From the NCBI RefSeq assembly GCF_003182595.1, contig NZ_PDNZ01000001.1:310001-374000 (forward strand): a DNA stretch of 64,000 bases, given 5' to 3'. This DNA is from Prosthecochloris marina (GTDB lineage: Bacteria; Bacteroidota; Chlorobiia; Chlorobiales; Chlorobiaceae). A program made the translations under genes and the position numbers. Shown here one piece after another: positions 56,959 to 64,000 of this stretch; position 1 is the first letter of the stretch, and each line of letters begins with the position of its first letter. Under the pieces are notes generated by a model. The model did not search any database. It had not been told where the DNA came from and worked only from the letters and a program-made list of their open reading frames with translations.

Positions 56959-57954
56959 TTAAACAGCACAACTACGCCAATGCTTTTCTCTTACGGGGCA
57001 ATAGCCATTTTGCGGCTTTTCTCGAAGAGATTTTAGAGGCTCGCTGTGCCAAGCTGAAGACAGCTCTCCGAAATCCCGAATGTTTCCGAAATATCTGCCG
57101 CCGCCATTACACTCATAAATGTCACCATACAGGTTGACAAACATTCCAATATCGATTTGACGGCAATAAAAGCCTCCCGCTACAGGAAGAACTGATTCAT
57201 AGGCCACGTTGTTTTCACGCAGATCTATTCTTTTGATTTCATTCAACATCTTTTCTGCTTCGTCTCTCATGATTACAGTCCCCATACGCAAGGCATTCCC
57301 ATCAGGGATAGAAGAAACAACGTAAGGAAATATGTTATTCCTCCGACAGAAACGGAAAATATCGATAACATCATTCTTGTTTTCATTGGTTATCACCGTA
57401 TGGATACCAAGATGCGTAACATCCGGAACATTAAACCCAACCTTTATCAGGACAAACAAGACTCGCTCCATAACTTCGCTATACCCTTTACAACCAACCA
57501 GGGAATCCTGCACGCTGTGGATCATGCTTTCGCATTTCAGGATCACCGATACCCCCAACTCCTTCATATAACGTGCTGAATCTTCAGTTATGAGCGCTCC
57601 TTTACGCCCATATGCCGACGTATAAATGACCGTTGTCATGCCAAGAGAATGAATGGCTTCAAGATATTTCCAGAAGTTCGGATCGAGCATGGGTTCACCA
57701 ACACCCGGAATTTCCACAGTTTTACAACCTAAGCTATGAGCCTGCTGAAACAACTCAATATATTCCTCATAAGACAACTTGGTTTTGCCGTCGATCTGTC
57801 TGTCATCATAGCGATCACAATACCGGCAGTTAAGATCGCAGAGCTCCGAAAAATCAATATCAAGAAGCAGCAGACGACTTTCTTTACGTGCTTTTTCAGC
57901 AATTTCTAAATCAAAATTAAACTCGAGACCTTTGAGCATAATGGGCTTTTTCAT
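56959..57954 (-). CDS. Radical SAM protein of unknown function
   Basis: The 331-residue protein has CDLNCRYC (Cys39, Cys43, Cys46), then EIPGVGEPMLDPNFW, the GGEP-equivalent. A C-terminal Cys-containing tail (YECNGGGRYFGN, CPVREKHWRSCAV) could bind a further Fe-S cluster (SPASM-like). AAGGGAGGAG precedes the ATG by about 6 nt. It is paired with the ureohydrolase gene; a guanidino or amino-acid-related substrate is only a guess. Confidence 0.87.
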   Translation of the reverse strand: MKKPIMLKGLEFNFDLEIAEKARKESRLLLLDIDFSELCDLNCRYCDRYDDRQIDGKTKLSYEEYIELFQQAHSLGCKTVEIPGVGEPMLDPNFWKYLEAIHSLGMTTVIYTSAYGRKGALITEDSARYMKELGVSVILKCESMIHSVQDSLVGCKGYSEVMERVLFVLIKVGFNVPDVTHLGIHTVITNENKNDVIDIFRFCRRNNIFPYVVSSIPDGNALRMGTVIMRDEAEKMLNEIKRIDLRENNVAYESVLPVAGGFYCRQIDIGMFVNLYGDIYECNGGGRYFGNIRDFGELSSAWHSEPLKSLREKPQNGYCPVREKHWRSCAV

Positions 57955-58084
57955 GATGTCTCCTCCCTTTGGTATGTGGATTAACCTCGATATAACCCCT
58001 TCATGTCAAATGAAGGGAACAATCAGATCCGGCCCCACTAATCCGGAAAGAAAAAACAGAAAATCTCACAGGGTCTCCAAAAAA

Positions 58085-58178
58085 GTACTGAGGTATGTCT
58101 TCTGACCGACACCGTTGGCCCTTAGTTATCCGACTACAGCTATCCAACACTGACTGGATAGTGGCTCAGCTCAACTAA
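58085..58178 (-). other. Structured leader candidate upstream of the radical SAM gene
   Basis: On the minus strand CTTAGTT and AACTAAG can close a stem containing CTATCCA-GTCAGTGT-TGGATAG, followed by GGTCAGAAGACATACC. The last element resembles the 3' box of cobalamin riboswitches, and GAGCCACT resembles another box, but the AAAAGGGAA core is missing. The region starts inside the EamA stop codon. It may be a terminator-like structure, a degenerate riboswitch or another RNA element. Confidence 0.35.
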
Positions 58179-59083
58179 GCTGGAGTCAGAAATTTGCTTT
58201 CGTAAAACTTGACGGATGCAATGACATAAAACACCAAAAGCATACCTGCCATTTGCCATCCCGAAAGCACTTCGCCTAACAGCAGATAAGCAGCCAAGCC
58301 GGCAGAAATAGGGTCAAGCATCCCAACGATTGTAGCCGGAAATGCATCTATATGCTTTAACCCGGCCATGTAAATCCAAAAAGGTATTACGGTAGCTCCA
58401 ATGGCAATAAACAGGATATATCCAATCGTGGGACCATCTAAGGAGATTGAAGAAAGTTCGAGCCAAGGTATGGCAAACAACCAGAGTCCTGCGGAAATGC
58501 CCAGAGCATAAACGGTCATTGTTACACTGCGTATACCAAGAATATGCCCCTTGTTACCCAGCAAGGTGTAAATAGCAAAAGCAATACCGCTCAGAAGCCC
58601 ATAGATAATGCCGAGCAGGTCGGTATGCAGTGAAATGCTGTCATACGCCTCGGTTAGCAAAATACATCCCACCACACTGATGATGATAATCCAGATGACG
58701 TGGAAAGAAAATCTATGGGTTCCTGCGAATAATCCGAAAACAATGACAAATATCGGAGCAGTATATTCCAGCGTCAGCGCAACTGCCACGTCTATTTTAG
58801 AAACTGACAAATAAAAGGTAACGGTGACACAAGCCCAGACAATAGCCAGTAAAAAAAGAAAAAAGAACTGCTTTTTTGTAACCACCAAGGATTTTCGATC
58901 CACTACAACTATCAGTGAAAACATCACGAGTGCTGCCACAAAAGCACGAATGGCTGTCAGTTGAACAGGAGATAGCTTTGAGATAAACAGGATCTTAGCT
59001 ACTGCGCCCGCAACGCCAAAAAGAGTTGCCGCCAGAGCAACTAAAAACAACCCCATCAGATAGTTTTGTCTGTGATTTGGCAT
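58175..59083 (-). CDS. EamA/DMT-family transporter
   Basis: The 302-residue protein has ten hydrophobic segments in two EamA repeats (LTAIRAFVAALVMFSL, YLSVSKIDVAVALTLEYTAP; LKHIDAFPATIVGMLDPISA). Such proteins export amino acids or metabolites across the inner membrane. It lies upstream of the radical SAM/ureohydrolase genes on the same strand, 220 nt away. Confidence 0.9.
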   Translation of the reverse strand: MPNHRQNYLMGLFLVALAATLFGVAGAVAKILFISKLSPVQLTAIRAFVAALVMFSLIVVVDRKSLVVTKKQFFFLFLLAIVWACVTVTFYLSVSKIDVAVALTLEYTAPIFVIVFGLFAGTHRFSFHVIWIIIISVVGCILLTEAYDSISLHTDLLGIIYGLLSGIAFAIYTLLGNKGHILGIRSVTMTVYALGISAGLWLFAIPWLELSSISLDGPTIGYILFIAIGATVIPFWIYMAGLKHIDAFPATIVGMLDPISAGLAAYLLLGEVLSGWQMAGMLLVFYVIASVKFYESKFLTPA

Positions 59084-59541
59084 AATAGTGTGCCCGTGGA
59101 TATAAGTGATTCAAATAAGCCTGGGAATAAACCAGGTCAACACACAACATCAACTTTTACATCACTTTTTTCACTTGCGAAGTGTACCTACCACACATTA
59201 ATACACCTATATAACTGATTAGGAGCTTAAGACAAGTATCTATATCGGGTATTTGGGGGTGTCGTATGCGCAATAATAAAGTAATCTTAAAGAATATGAT
59301 AAGTACTATTCTCAAAAAAAACAATTCTTCACGAAACTTTAAAAATTGAACACAACAGCATAAAAAAGAAAGACCTATCAAATCCTGAACAAGAAGGCGA
59401 TCAAATTTAACAATTGCTCAACCATCCCTTCATACAATTGTTACAAGGGAATATTTGCTGGAATACCCAAAAGAGATATTCTATTTGCGTCAAGAAATCC
59501 TCTCCTCTCCTCAGGGTTCTCCAATTCAAAAAAGCAGCATA
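59084..59541. other. AT-rich intergenic region without a supported gene
   Basis: This 458-nt gap separates the divergent EamA and TonB/phytase genes. I see an inverted repeat AGAATA/TATTCT (59291-59312) and many A/T runs, but no convincing -35/-10 pair and no riboswitch. In-frame TTG-initiated codons run upstream of the TonB receptor ATG but lack coding character. Confidence 0.5.
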
Positions 59542-62316
59542 ATGAAAGATTTATTTACTTTTTTTTTCACCTGCGTGGTTGCAGTAACATGCTATGGATT
59601 CATAGGCCCCGACATTTCGCATGCTAAAACGCCAGGATCGGCTTCCGGCACGACAGTAACCGGCCTTGTCGTTGACGACGTTGACGGCCTCCCTCTTCCG
59701 GGAGTGAACATCTCCATCAGAGGCACATCAAAAGGAGCTGTCACCGGTCAGGACGGCCGTTACCGCCTGGACAATGTTTCAGGCACTTCTGCTATTGTTA
59801 AAGCCTCCTATATAGGTTACGTAAAAGGAGAATATCCGATAACCCTCACTCCCGGCAAAGCCGTAACAAAGAATATACGACTGAACCCCGGCGTAGTGAT
59901 CAGTGAGGAGATAACCGTTGTTGGTGAAATTCTTAAGGGCCAGGCAAAGGCGTTGAACCAGCAGAAAAACAACATCAACGTCACCAATGTCGTTGCTTCC
60001 GATCAGATCGGTAAATTTCCGGACTCTAATGTGGGTGATGCCCTGAAAAGAATTCCGGGTATAAGCGTTTTCAACGACCAGGGTGAAGCACGTTTCGGCC
60101 ATATTCGCGGAACTGAACCCCGCTTCAACTCCGTAACGGTCAACGGCGAACGGATTCCTTCAGCAGAAGCTGAGAACAGAACGATTCAGCTCGATCTCAT
60201 CCCGGCCGACATGATCCAGACCATCGAGGTCACCAAAGCATTGACACCTGATATGGATGCCGATGCAATCGGCGGTTCGATCAATCTTGTCACCAAGGTC
60301 CCTACTGAAGAAAGAATCTCTCTTTCAGCAGGAGGAGGTTCGAACTTCCTCGATGAAACCGGCGGTGGACGCTACCAGTTCGGAGGCACATATGGTAACC
60401 GCTTTGCCAACGACAAACTCGGAGTGCTCTTCAGCCTCTCTTACGATAATAACGACTTCGGTTCCGACAACATCGAAGCGGAATGGGATGCCGGAGACGA
60501 CGGAATGGAAGGCATCAAGGAGTTCCAGGAAAGGAAATATGACGTCCAACGTATCCGCAAAAGTTTTTCAGGAGCACTCGACTATCGCTTCAACGAAAAC
60601 CATGTCCTTAAATTCAATGGTATTTATAACTGGAGAGAAGACTACGAAAACCGCTTCCGAACCAAGTACAAAGATCTCGATGAAGATCTCGCCACGATAG
60701 AACGAGAGACGAAAGGCGGTACGGAAAAAGATGCCCGCCTCGAGGACCAGAGAATGATGTCGTTCACACTTGGCGGCGAACATGATTTCGGCAAGCTTGA
60801 TCTGGACTGGCAGGCAGCATATTCAAAAGCTTCGGAAGATCGTCCGAATGAACGATATATCAACTTCAGAGCCAAGAACCAACCGTTTACCGCCGACATC
60901 AGCGACCCTGAAAATCCATTTGTAACGATCCCGAATCCCGATGTATCAGACGGAATAACCGACAGCGAAGACTGGCAGCTCAAAGAACTTACCGAAGAAC
61001 ATCAGTATACCGAGGATATCGATAAGAATTTCGCACTGAATTTCCGTTATGAAGCAACCGACGCGCTCGAGTTCAAATTCGGAGGCAAAATCCGGGACAA
61101 GAAAAAAAAGCGCGATAACGATTTCTACGAATACGAGCCGGTTGACGAGGAAGCTTTCCGCGATGAAGTTTTTGCCAACCTGGAAGATGAAACCAAGGAT
61201 CATTTTCTGCCGGGTGACAAATACAAGTCTGGCGTCTTTGTCTCAAATGAGTTTCTCGGTGATCTTGACCTGGAAAACGGCGATTTCAACAAGAAACTCG
61301 TAAAGGAAGAGCTTGCCGGAAACTTCGATGCGAAGGAACAGATCAAAGCAGTCTATGCGATGGCGACCTGGAACATCAGCGACAAAACAACGCTGCTTGG
61401 AGGCGCAAGGCTCGAGCATACCCACAATGAATACAACGCCTTCAAGTACTTTGCCGAGGAAGACTCGCTTGCCGCTGTAGAAGGCAACCCGTCTGATTAC
61501 ACCGACGTTTTGCCCTATGTCCACCTGCGTTATAAAATCAATGAACTGACTAACATCAAGCTCGCCTATACGCACAGTCTCGCAAGGCCAAACTACTTTG
61601 ACCTTGCTCCGTATCAGGAAATCGTTGCAGAAGATGAGGAAATAAAAATAGGTAATCCAGCCCTTGAACCGACTCTTTCGAAAAACATCGACCTGATGAT
61701 CGAGCATTATCTGAGCGATGTCGGTATTCTTTCCGCCGGCGTATTTTACAAGTCGATCAGCGATTTTATCCTCACCAAAAAAGAAGATATCGATTATTCG
61801 GGAGATACGTTCGAGCAGTTCCAGCCCGTCAATGCCGGAGACGGCACAATCATGGGCATAGAAACCGCTGCACAGTTCCAGCTACCTTTCATCCCCGGTC
61901 TCGGACTGTATCTGAACTACACCTACACCCACTCCGAAATAGACAACTTCGACATCGAGGGACGTGAAAACGATGATCTGCCCTTACCGGGCAGCCCTGA
62001 ACACACAGCAAACGCATCGATCGCTTATGAGAACGGTCCGTTCAATATCCGCCTCTCGGGAAACTATCATAGCGACTTCATTGACGCGGAAGAAGGATCG
62101 ATCGGTGAAAACAAATGGGAAGACCGATACTATGACAGCTCTTTCACCCTCGATCTCAATGGCGGCTATCGAGTGAGCGACATCGTACAGCTCTACTTCG
62201 AGGTCAGTAACCTGACAAATCAGCCGCTGCGCTTCTACCAGGGTGAAAAGCAGTATGTGGCCCAGGAAGAATGGTATGACAGAAGATTCCTGGTTGGCCT
62301 CAAGGCTGATTTCTAA
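59542..62316 (+). CDS. TonB-dependent receptor with N-terminal carboxypeptidase-regulatory-like domain
   Basis: ATG 59542 begins a signal peptide (MKDLFTFFFTCVVAVTCYGF). A CarboxypepD_reg-like domain follows (VTGLVVDDVDGLPLPGVNIS, GQDGRYRLDNVSG), then the plug: KFPDSNVGDALKRIPGISVF, GHIRGTEPRFNSVTVNGERI and IEVTKALTPDMDADAIGGSI. The sequence resembles the Xanthomonas/Caulobacter-type TonB receptors. The 924-residue protein ends in LVGLKADF. A phytase follows 87 nt later, suggesting an inositol phosphate or phosphorylated ligand. Confidence 0.9.
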   Translation: MKDLFTFFFTCVVAVTCYGFIGPDISHAKTPGSASGTTVTGLVVDDVDGLPLPGVNISIRGTSKGAVTGQDGRYRLDNVSGTSAIVKASYIGYVKGEYPITLTPGKAVTKNIRLNPGVVISEEITVVGEILKGQAKALNQQKNNINVTNVVASDQIGKFPDSNVGDALKRIPGISVFNDQGEARFGHIRGTEPRFNSVTVNGERIPSAEAENRTIQLDLIPADMIQTIEVTKALTPDMDADAIGGSINLVTKVPTEERISLSAGGGSNFLDETGGGRYQFGGTYGNRFANDKLGVLFSLSYDNNDFGSDNIEAEWDAGDDGMEGIKEFQERKYDVQRIRKSFSGALDYRFNENHVLKFNGIYNWREDYENRFRTKYKDLDEDLATIERETKGGTEKDARLEDQRMMSFTLGGEHDFGKLDLDWQAAYSKASEDRPNERYINFRAKNQPFTADISDPENPFVTIPNPDVSDGITDSEDWQLKELTEEHQYTEDIDKNFALNFRYEATDALEFKFGGKIRDKKKKRDNDFYEYEPVDEEAFRDEVFANLEDETKDHFLPGDKYKSGVFVSNEFLGDLDLENGDFNKKLVKEELAGNFDAKEQIKAVYAMATWNISDKTTLLGGARLEHTHNEYNAFKYFAEEDSLAAVEGNPSDYTDVLPYVHLRYKINELTNIKLAYTHSLARPNYFDLAPYQEIVAEDEEIKIGNPALEPTLSKNIDLMIEHYLSDVGILSAGVFYKSISDFILTKKEDIDYSGDTFEQFQPVNAGDGTIMGIETAAQFQLPFIPGLGLYLNYTYTHSEIDNFDIEGRENDDLPLPGSPEHTANASIAYENGPFNIRLSGNYHSDFIDAEEGSIGENKWEDRYYDSSFTLDLNGGYRVSDIVQLYFEVSNLTNQPLRFYQGEKQYVAQEEWYDRRFLVGLKADF

Positions 62317-62335
62317 GCAAAAGTGTTTTTTCCCG

Positions 62336-62376
62336 AAAAGGGCTGAACTTTCTGACAAGGCTCAGCCCTTTTCTTT
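62336..62376 (+). terminator. Intrinsic terminator or attenuator between the receptor and phytase genes
   Basis: AAAAGGGCTGA and TCAGCCCTTTT form an 11-bp perfect stem with a 15-nt loop, followed by CTTTC. It may end receptor transcription or reduce read-through to phytase. Confidence 0.75.
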
Positions 62377-62403
62377 CATTAACCGACGAGAGAGGAAACA
62401 GCG

Positions 62404-63456
62404 ATGATGAAGAGAATGGCATTTGTCCTTACACTACTGACGGTATTTGGCGGCATGCTCGTCTCCTGCCAAAGCAACTCCGAACAAATGATCGAACCTT
62501 TGGCCGTTACCGATCCTGTTCGCCATGACAGTGAAGACCCCGCTATATGGGTCAACAGGAAAAACCCCGTAGAAAGCCTTGTGCTCGCGACTGACAAGAA
62601 CAAAGACGGTGCCTTGTGTGTGTTTGATCTTACAGGCAAGATGATTCAAGAAAAAAACATCACAGGGCTTGCGAGACCGAACAATGTCGATGTCGGCTAC
62701 GGCTTCTCTCTGAACGGAAACAGTATCGATATCGCTGTTGTCACTGAACGTCTCGAGAACCGGATACGGATATTCCTTTTACCCGACATGACCCCAATAG
62801 ATAACGGAGGCATCCCTGTTTTCGAAGGGGAAGAACAAAACGCTCCGATGGGCATCGCACTCTACAAAAGACCTTCGGACGGAAAAATGTATGCCGTAGT
62901 CAGCCGCAAAGAAGGACCGACCGACGGAACATATCTCTGGCAGTACCTTCTCGAAGAGAGTGCCGGCGGATGTATTACCGGTCGAAAAGTAAGGGAATTC
63001 GGAACATGGAGCGGCCATCAGGAAATCGAAGCGGTTGCCGTCGATCATGAACTGGGTTACCTTTATTATTCCGATGAAGGCGTCGGGGTGAGAAAATATC
63101 ATGCCGACCCGGAAGCCCGTGATGCAAACAACGAGCTTGCCTTGTTTGCGACCAGTGGTTTCAAGGAAGATCACGAAGGGATAACTATCTGGAAAACCGA
63201 TGAGGCAAACGGCTACATCGTCGTTTCGGATCAGGCTGCAGGAAAACTGAGGCTTTACCCGAGAAACGGCAAGAGCATAAACAAACCGCATGAGCACGAA
63301 CTCCTCGCTGTTGTCAAAACACAGGCAAAGGAAACCGACGGGATAGACGCTGCCGCCGATCTCGTAACAGCCGACTACCCTTCAGGTATCATTGTGGTTA
63401 TGTCAGACGATAAAACCTATCACTATTACTCCTTGAAAGATATCTTCAATCAATAA
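62404..63456 (+). CDS. Beta-propeller (3-)phytase lipoprotein
   Basis: The 350-residue precursor has a lipoprotein signal (GGMLVSCQSN) and beta-propeller phytase motifs: DSEDPAIWVNRKNP, GLARPNNVDVGYGF, RLENRIRIF, HQEIEAVAVDHELGYLYYSDE, KEDHEGITIW and ETDGIDAAADLV. These acidic loops bind Ca2+ and phytate. The enzyme releases phosphate from myo-inositol hexakisphosphate at the cell surface. AGAGAGGAAACAGCG precedes two adjacent ATGs (62404, 62407). Confidence 0.93.
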   Translation: MMKRMAFVLTLLTVFGGMLVSCQSNSEQMIEPLAVTDPVRHDSEDPAIWVNRKNPVESLVLATDKNKDGALCVFDLTGKMIQEKNITGLARPNNVDVGYGFSLNGNSIDIAVVTERLENRIRIFLLPDMTPIDNGGIPVFEGEEQNAPMGIALYKRPSDGKMYAVVSRKEGPTDGTYLWQYLLEESAGGCITGRKVREFGTWSGHQEIEAVAVDHELGYLYYSDEGVGVRKYHADPEARDANNELALFATSGFKEDHEGITIWKTDEANGYIVVSDQAAGKLRLYPRNGKSINKPHEHELLAVVKTQAKETDGIDAAADLVTADYPSGIIVVMSDDKTYHYYSLKDIFNQ

Positions 63457-63768
63457 ACCATTGTGACAACGATAGGGCTTGCCCTTACTTCACCGCACCA
63501 TATTTTCGGCCGACAAGACCATACTTGTAATCCGCTGTCTGTCCATGCCCTGAAACCGATTCAGAAACTGATGTTTTTTCATGATATTCATGACGACACC
63601 CAGCCAAACACCAGCCGTTAGTCATGATCCTCAACATCTAATGACAGGAATTATAAGTGTTTGCATTTCGAAAAGCTGTTACCTATATTTAACGATCGTT
63701 ACATTCTTTTTCCAAAAGATCATCACTCATCTTCCTCAAAAATGATCAAGAAAAGGAGTCTGTAGATC
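63457..63768 (+). promoter_or_regulatory. Intergenic region before the SQR-like gene, with a palindrome
   Basis: The 312-nt gap contains no supported gene. A perfect 12-bp palindrome TAACGATCGTTA lies at 63690-63701, and a strong ribosome-binding site AAAAGGAG at 63751-63758. The palindrome could be an operator for the downstream flavoprotein gene. Confidence 0.4.
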
Positions 63769-64000
63769 ATGTCGAAAAAGATAGTTGTCCTTGGCGCCGG
63801 AACCGGCGGAACGATTATCTCCAACAACCTTAGAAGGCACTTGCCCGAAGAATGGGAAATTACCGTTATTGACCGTGACGACAATCATGTCTATCAGCCG
63901 GGAATGCTTTTTGTTCCGTTTGATCTTCAAAAAACCGGCACGCTGACACGTTCAAGAAAAAGGTACATTCTCCCCGGCATTAATTTCGTCATAGACGAGA
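63769..64000 (+). CDS. Sulfide:quinone oxidoreductase-like flavoprotein (5' part, runs off the window)
   Basis: The visible 77 residues begin KKIVVLGAGTGGTIISNNLR, an FAD-binding GxGxxG Rossmann motif, then WEITVIDRDDNHVYQPGML, where the YQPG segment is typical of SQR and type II NADH-dehydrogenase-like proteins. SQR oxidises sulfide and reduces quinone at the membrane, a core reaction in green sulfur bacteria. The catalytic cysteines lie beyond the window, so a related flavoprotein (e.g. FCSD-like) remains possible. AAAAGGAG sits 10 nt upstream of the ATG. Confidence 0.82.
   Translation, partial: MSKKIVVLGAGTGGTIISNNLRRHLPEEWEITVIDRDDNHVYQPGMLFVPFDLQKTGTLTRSRKRYILPGINFVIDE

Noticed and set aside
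58085..58178. Sixth cobalamin riboswitch
   Set aside because: Only two 3'-box-like motifs are present; the AAAAGGGAA core, P5/L5 element and L13 loop are missing. Kept only as a structured-RNA candidate.
59157..59381. 74-codon hydrophobic minus-strand ORF upstream of the EamA gene
   Set aside because: It lies in AT-rich intergenic DNA, where runs of T read as Phe/Leu; there is no convincing ribosome-binding site or homology.

Overview
The window reads as a chromosomal segment of a green sulfur bacterium (Chlorobiaceae; Prosthecochloris/Chlorobium-like). This is inferred from gene content: an oxygen-independent cobalamin pathway with characteristic fusions (CbiGF, CbiET, CbiHC), magnesium-chelatase-like ChlI/ChlD genes paired with CobN, an Rnf complex, and a sulfide:quinone oxidoreductase-type flavoprotein at the right edge. 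Base composition is near 50% GC and genes are tightly packed with many 4-nt start/stop overlaps. I saw no tRNA, rRNA, CRISPR array or transposase.

About two thirds of the window (1-42 kb) is a corrinoid island with five cobalamin riboswitches. Region A (1-12 kb, minus strand) is one operon behind a riboswitch: a TIM-barrel enzyme, a radical SAM/SPASM protein, a complete CobN-type chelatase, a TonB-dependent receptor, ChlD-like and ChlI-like ATPase subunits, and a second CobN-type chelatase that runs off the left edge. Region B (12.3-17.9 kb, plus strand, divergent) has its own riboswitch and encodes a BtuB-type receptor and a BtuC/BtuD/BtuF-type importer. A small ABC-2 exporter pair (17.9-19.5 kb) lies next to it. 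Region C (19.7-29.6 kb, minus strand) is a salvage/remodelling operon: two paralogous binding proteins, permease, ATPase, CbiZ amidohydrolase, a two-domain nitrilase-like protein, CobA and CbiA. Its riboswitch carries a 142-bp MITE-like insertion. Region D (29.7-32.5 kb, minus strand) has a riboswitch, a TonB receptor and a ferredoxin. Region E (32.6-42.1 kb, minus strand) is the corrin-ring operon cbiL-cbiHC-cbiET-cbiGF-cbiJ-cbiD-cbiK plus a second, exported CbiK that is frameshifted.

The riboswitches share a small hairpin (L13) whose CGGG loop complements the CCCG of the L5 loop. In four of five cases a short ORF starts just after that hairpin; in the fifth the main gene itself starts there. 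The island therefore looks like one B12-repressed regulon joining uptake, remodelling, de novo synthesis and an uncharacterised CobN-chelatase module.

The right third is more ordinary: an SRPBCC protein, Nudix hydrolase, orphan binding protein, MFS transporter, CCA-adding-type nucleotidyltransferase and adenylosuccinate lyase; an rseC-like gene with rnfBCDGEA (48.5-53.8 kb); then GNAT, GyrI-like, lipoprotein pyrophosphatase, ureohydrolase, radical SAM and EamA genes on the minus strand; and finally a TonB receptor plus beta-propeller phytase pair and the start of an SQR-like gene.
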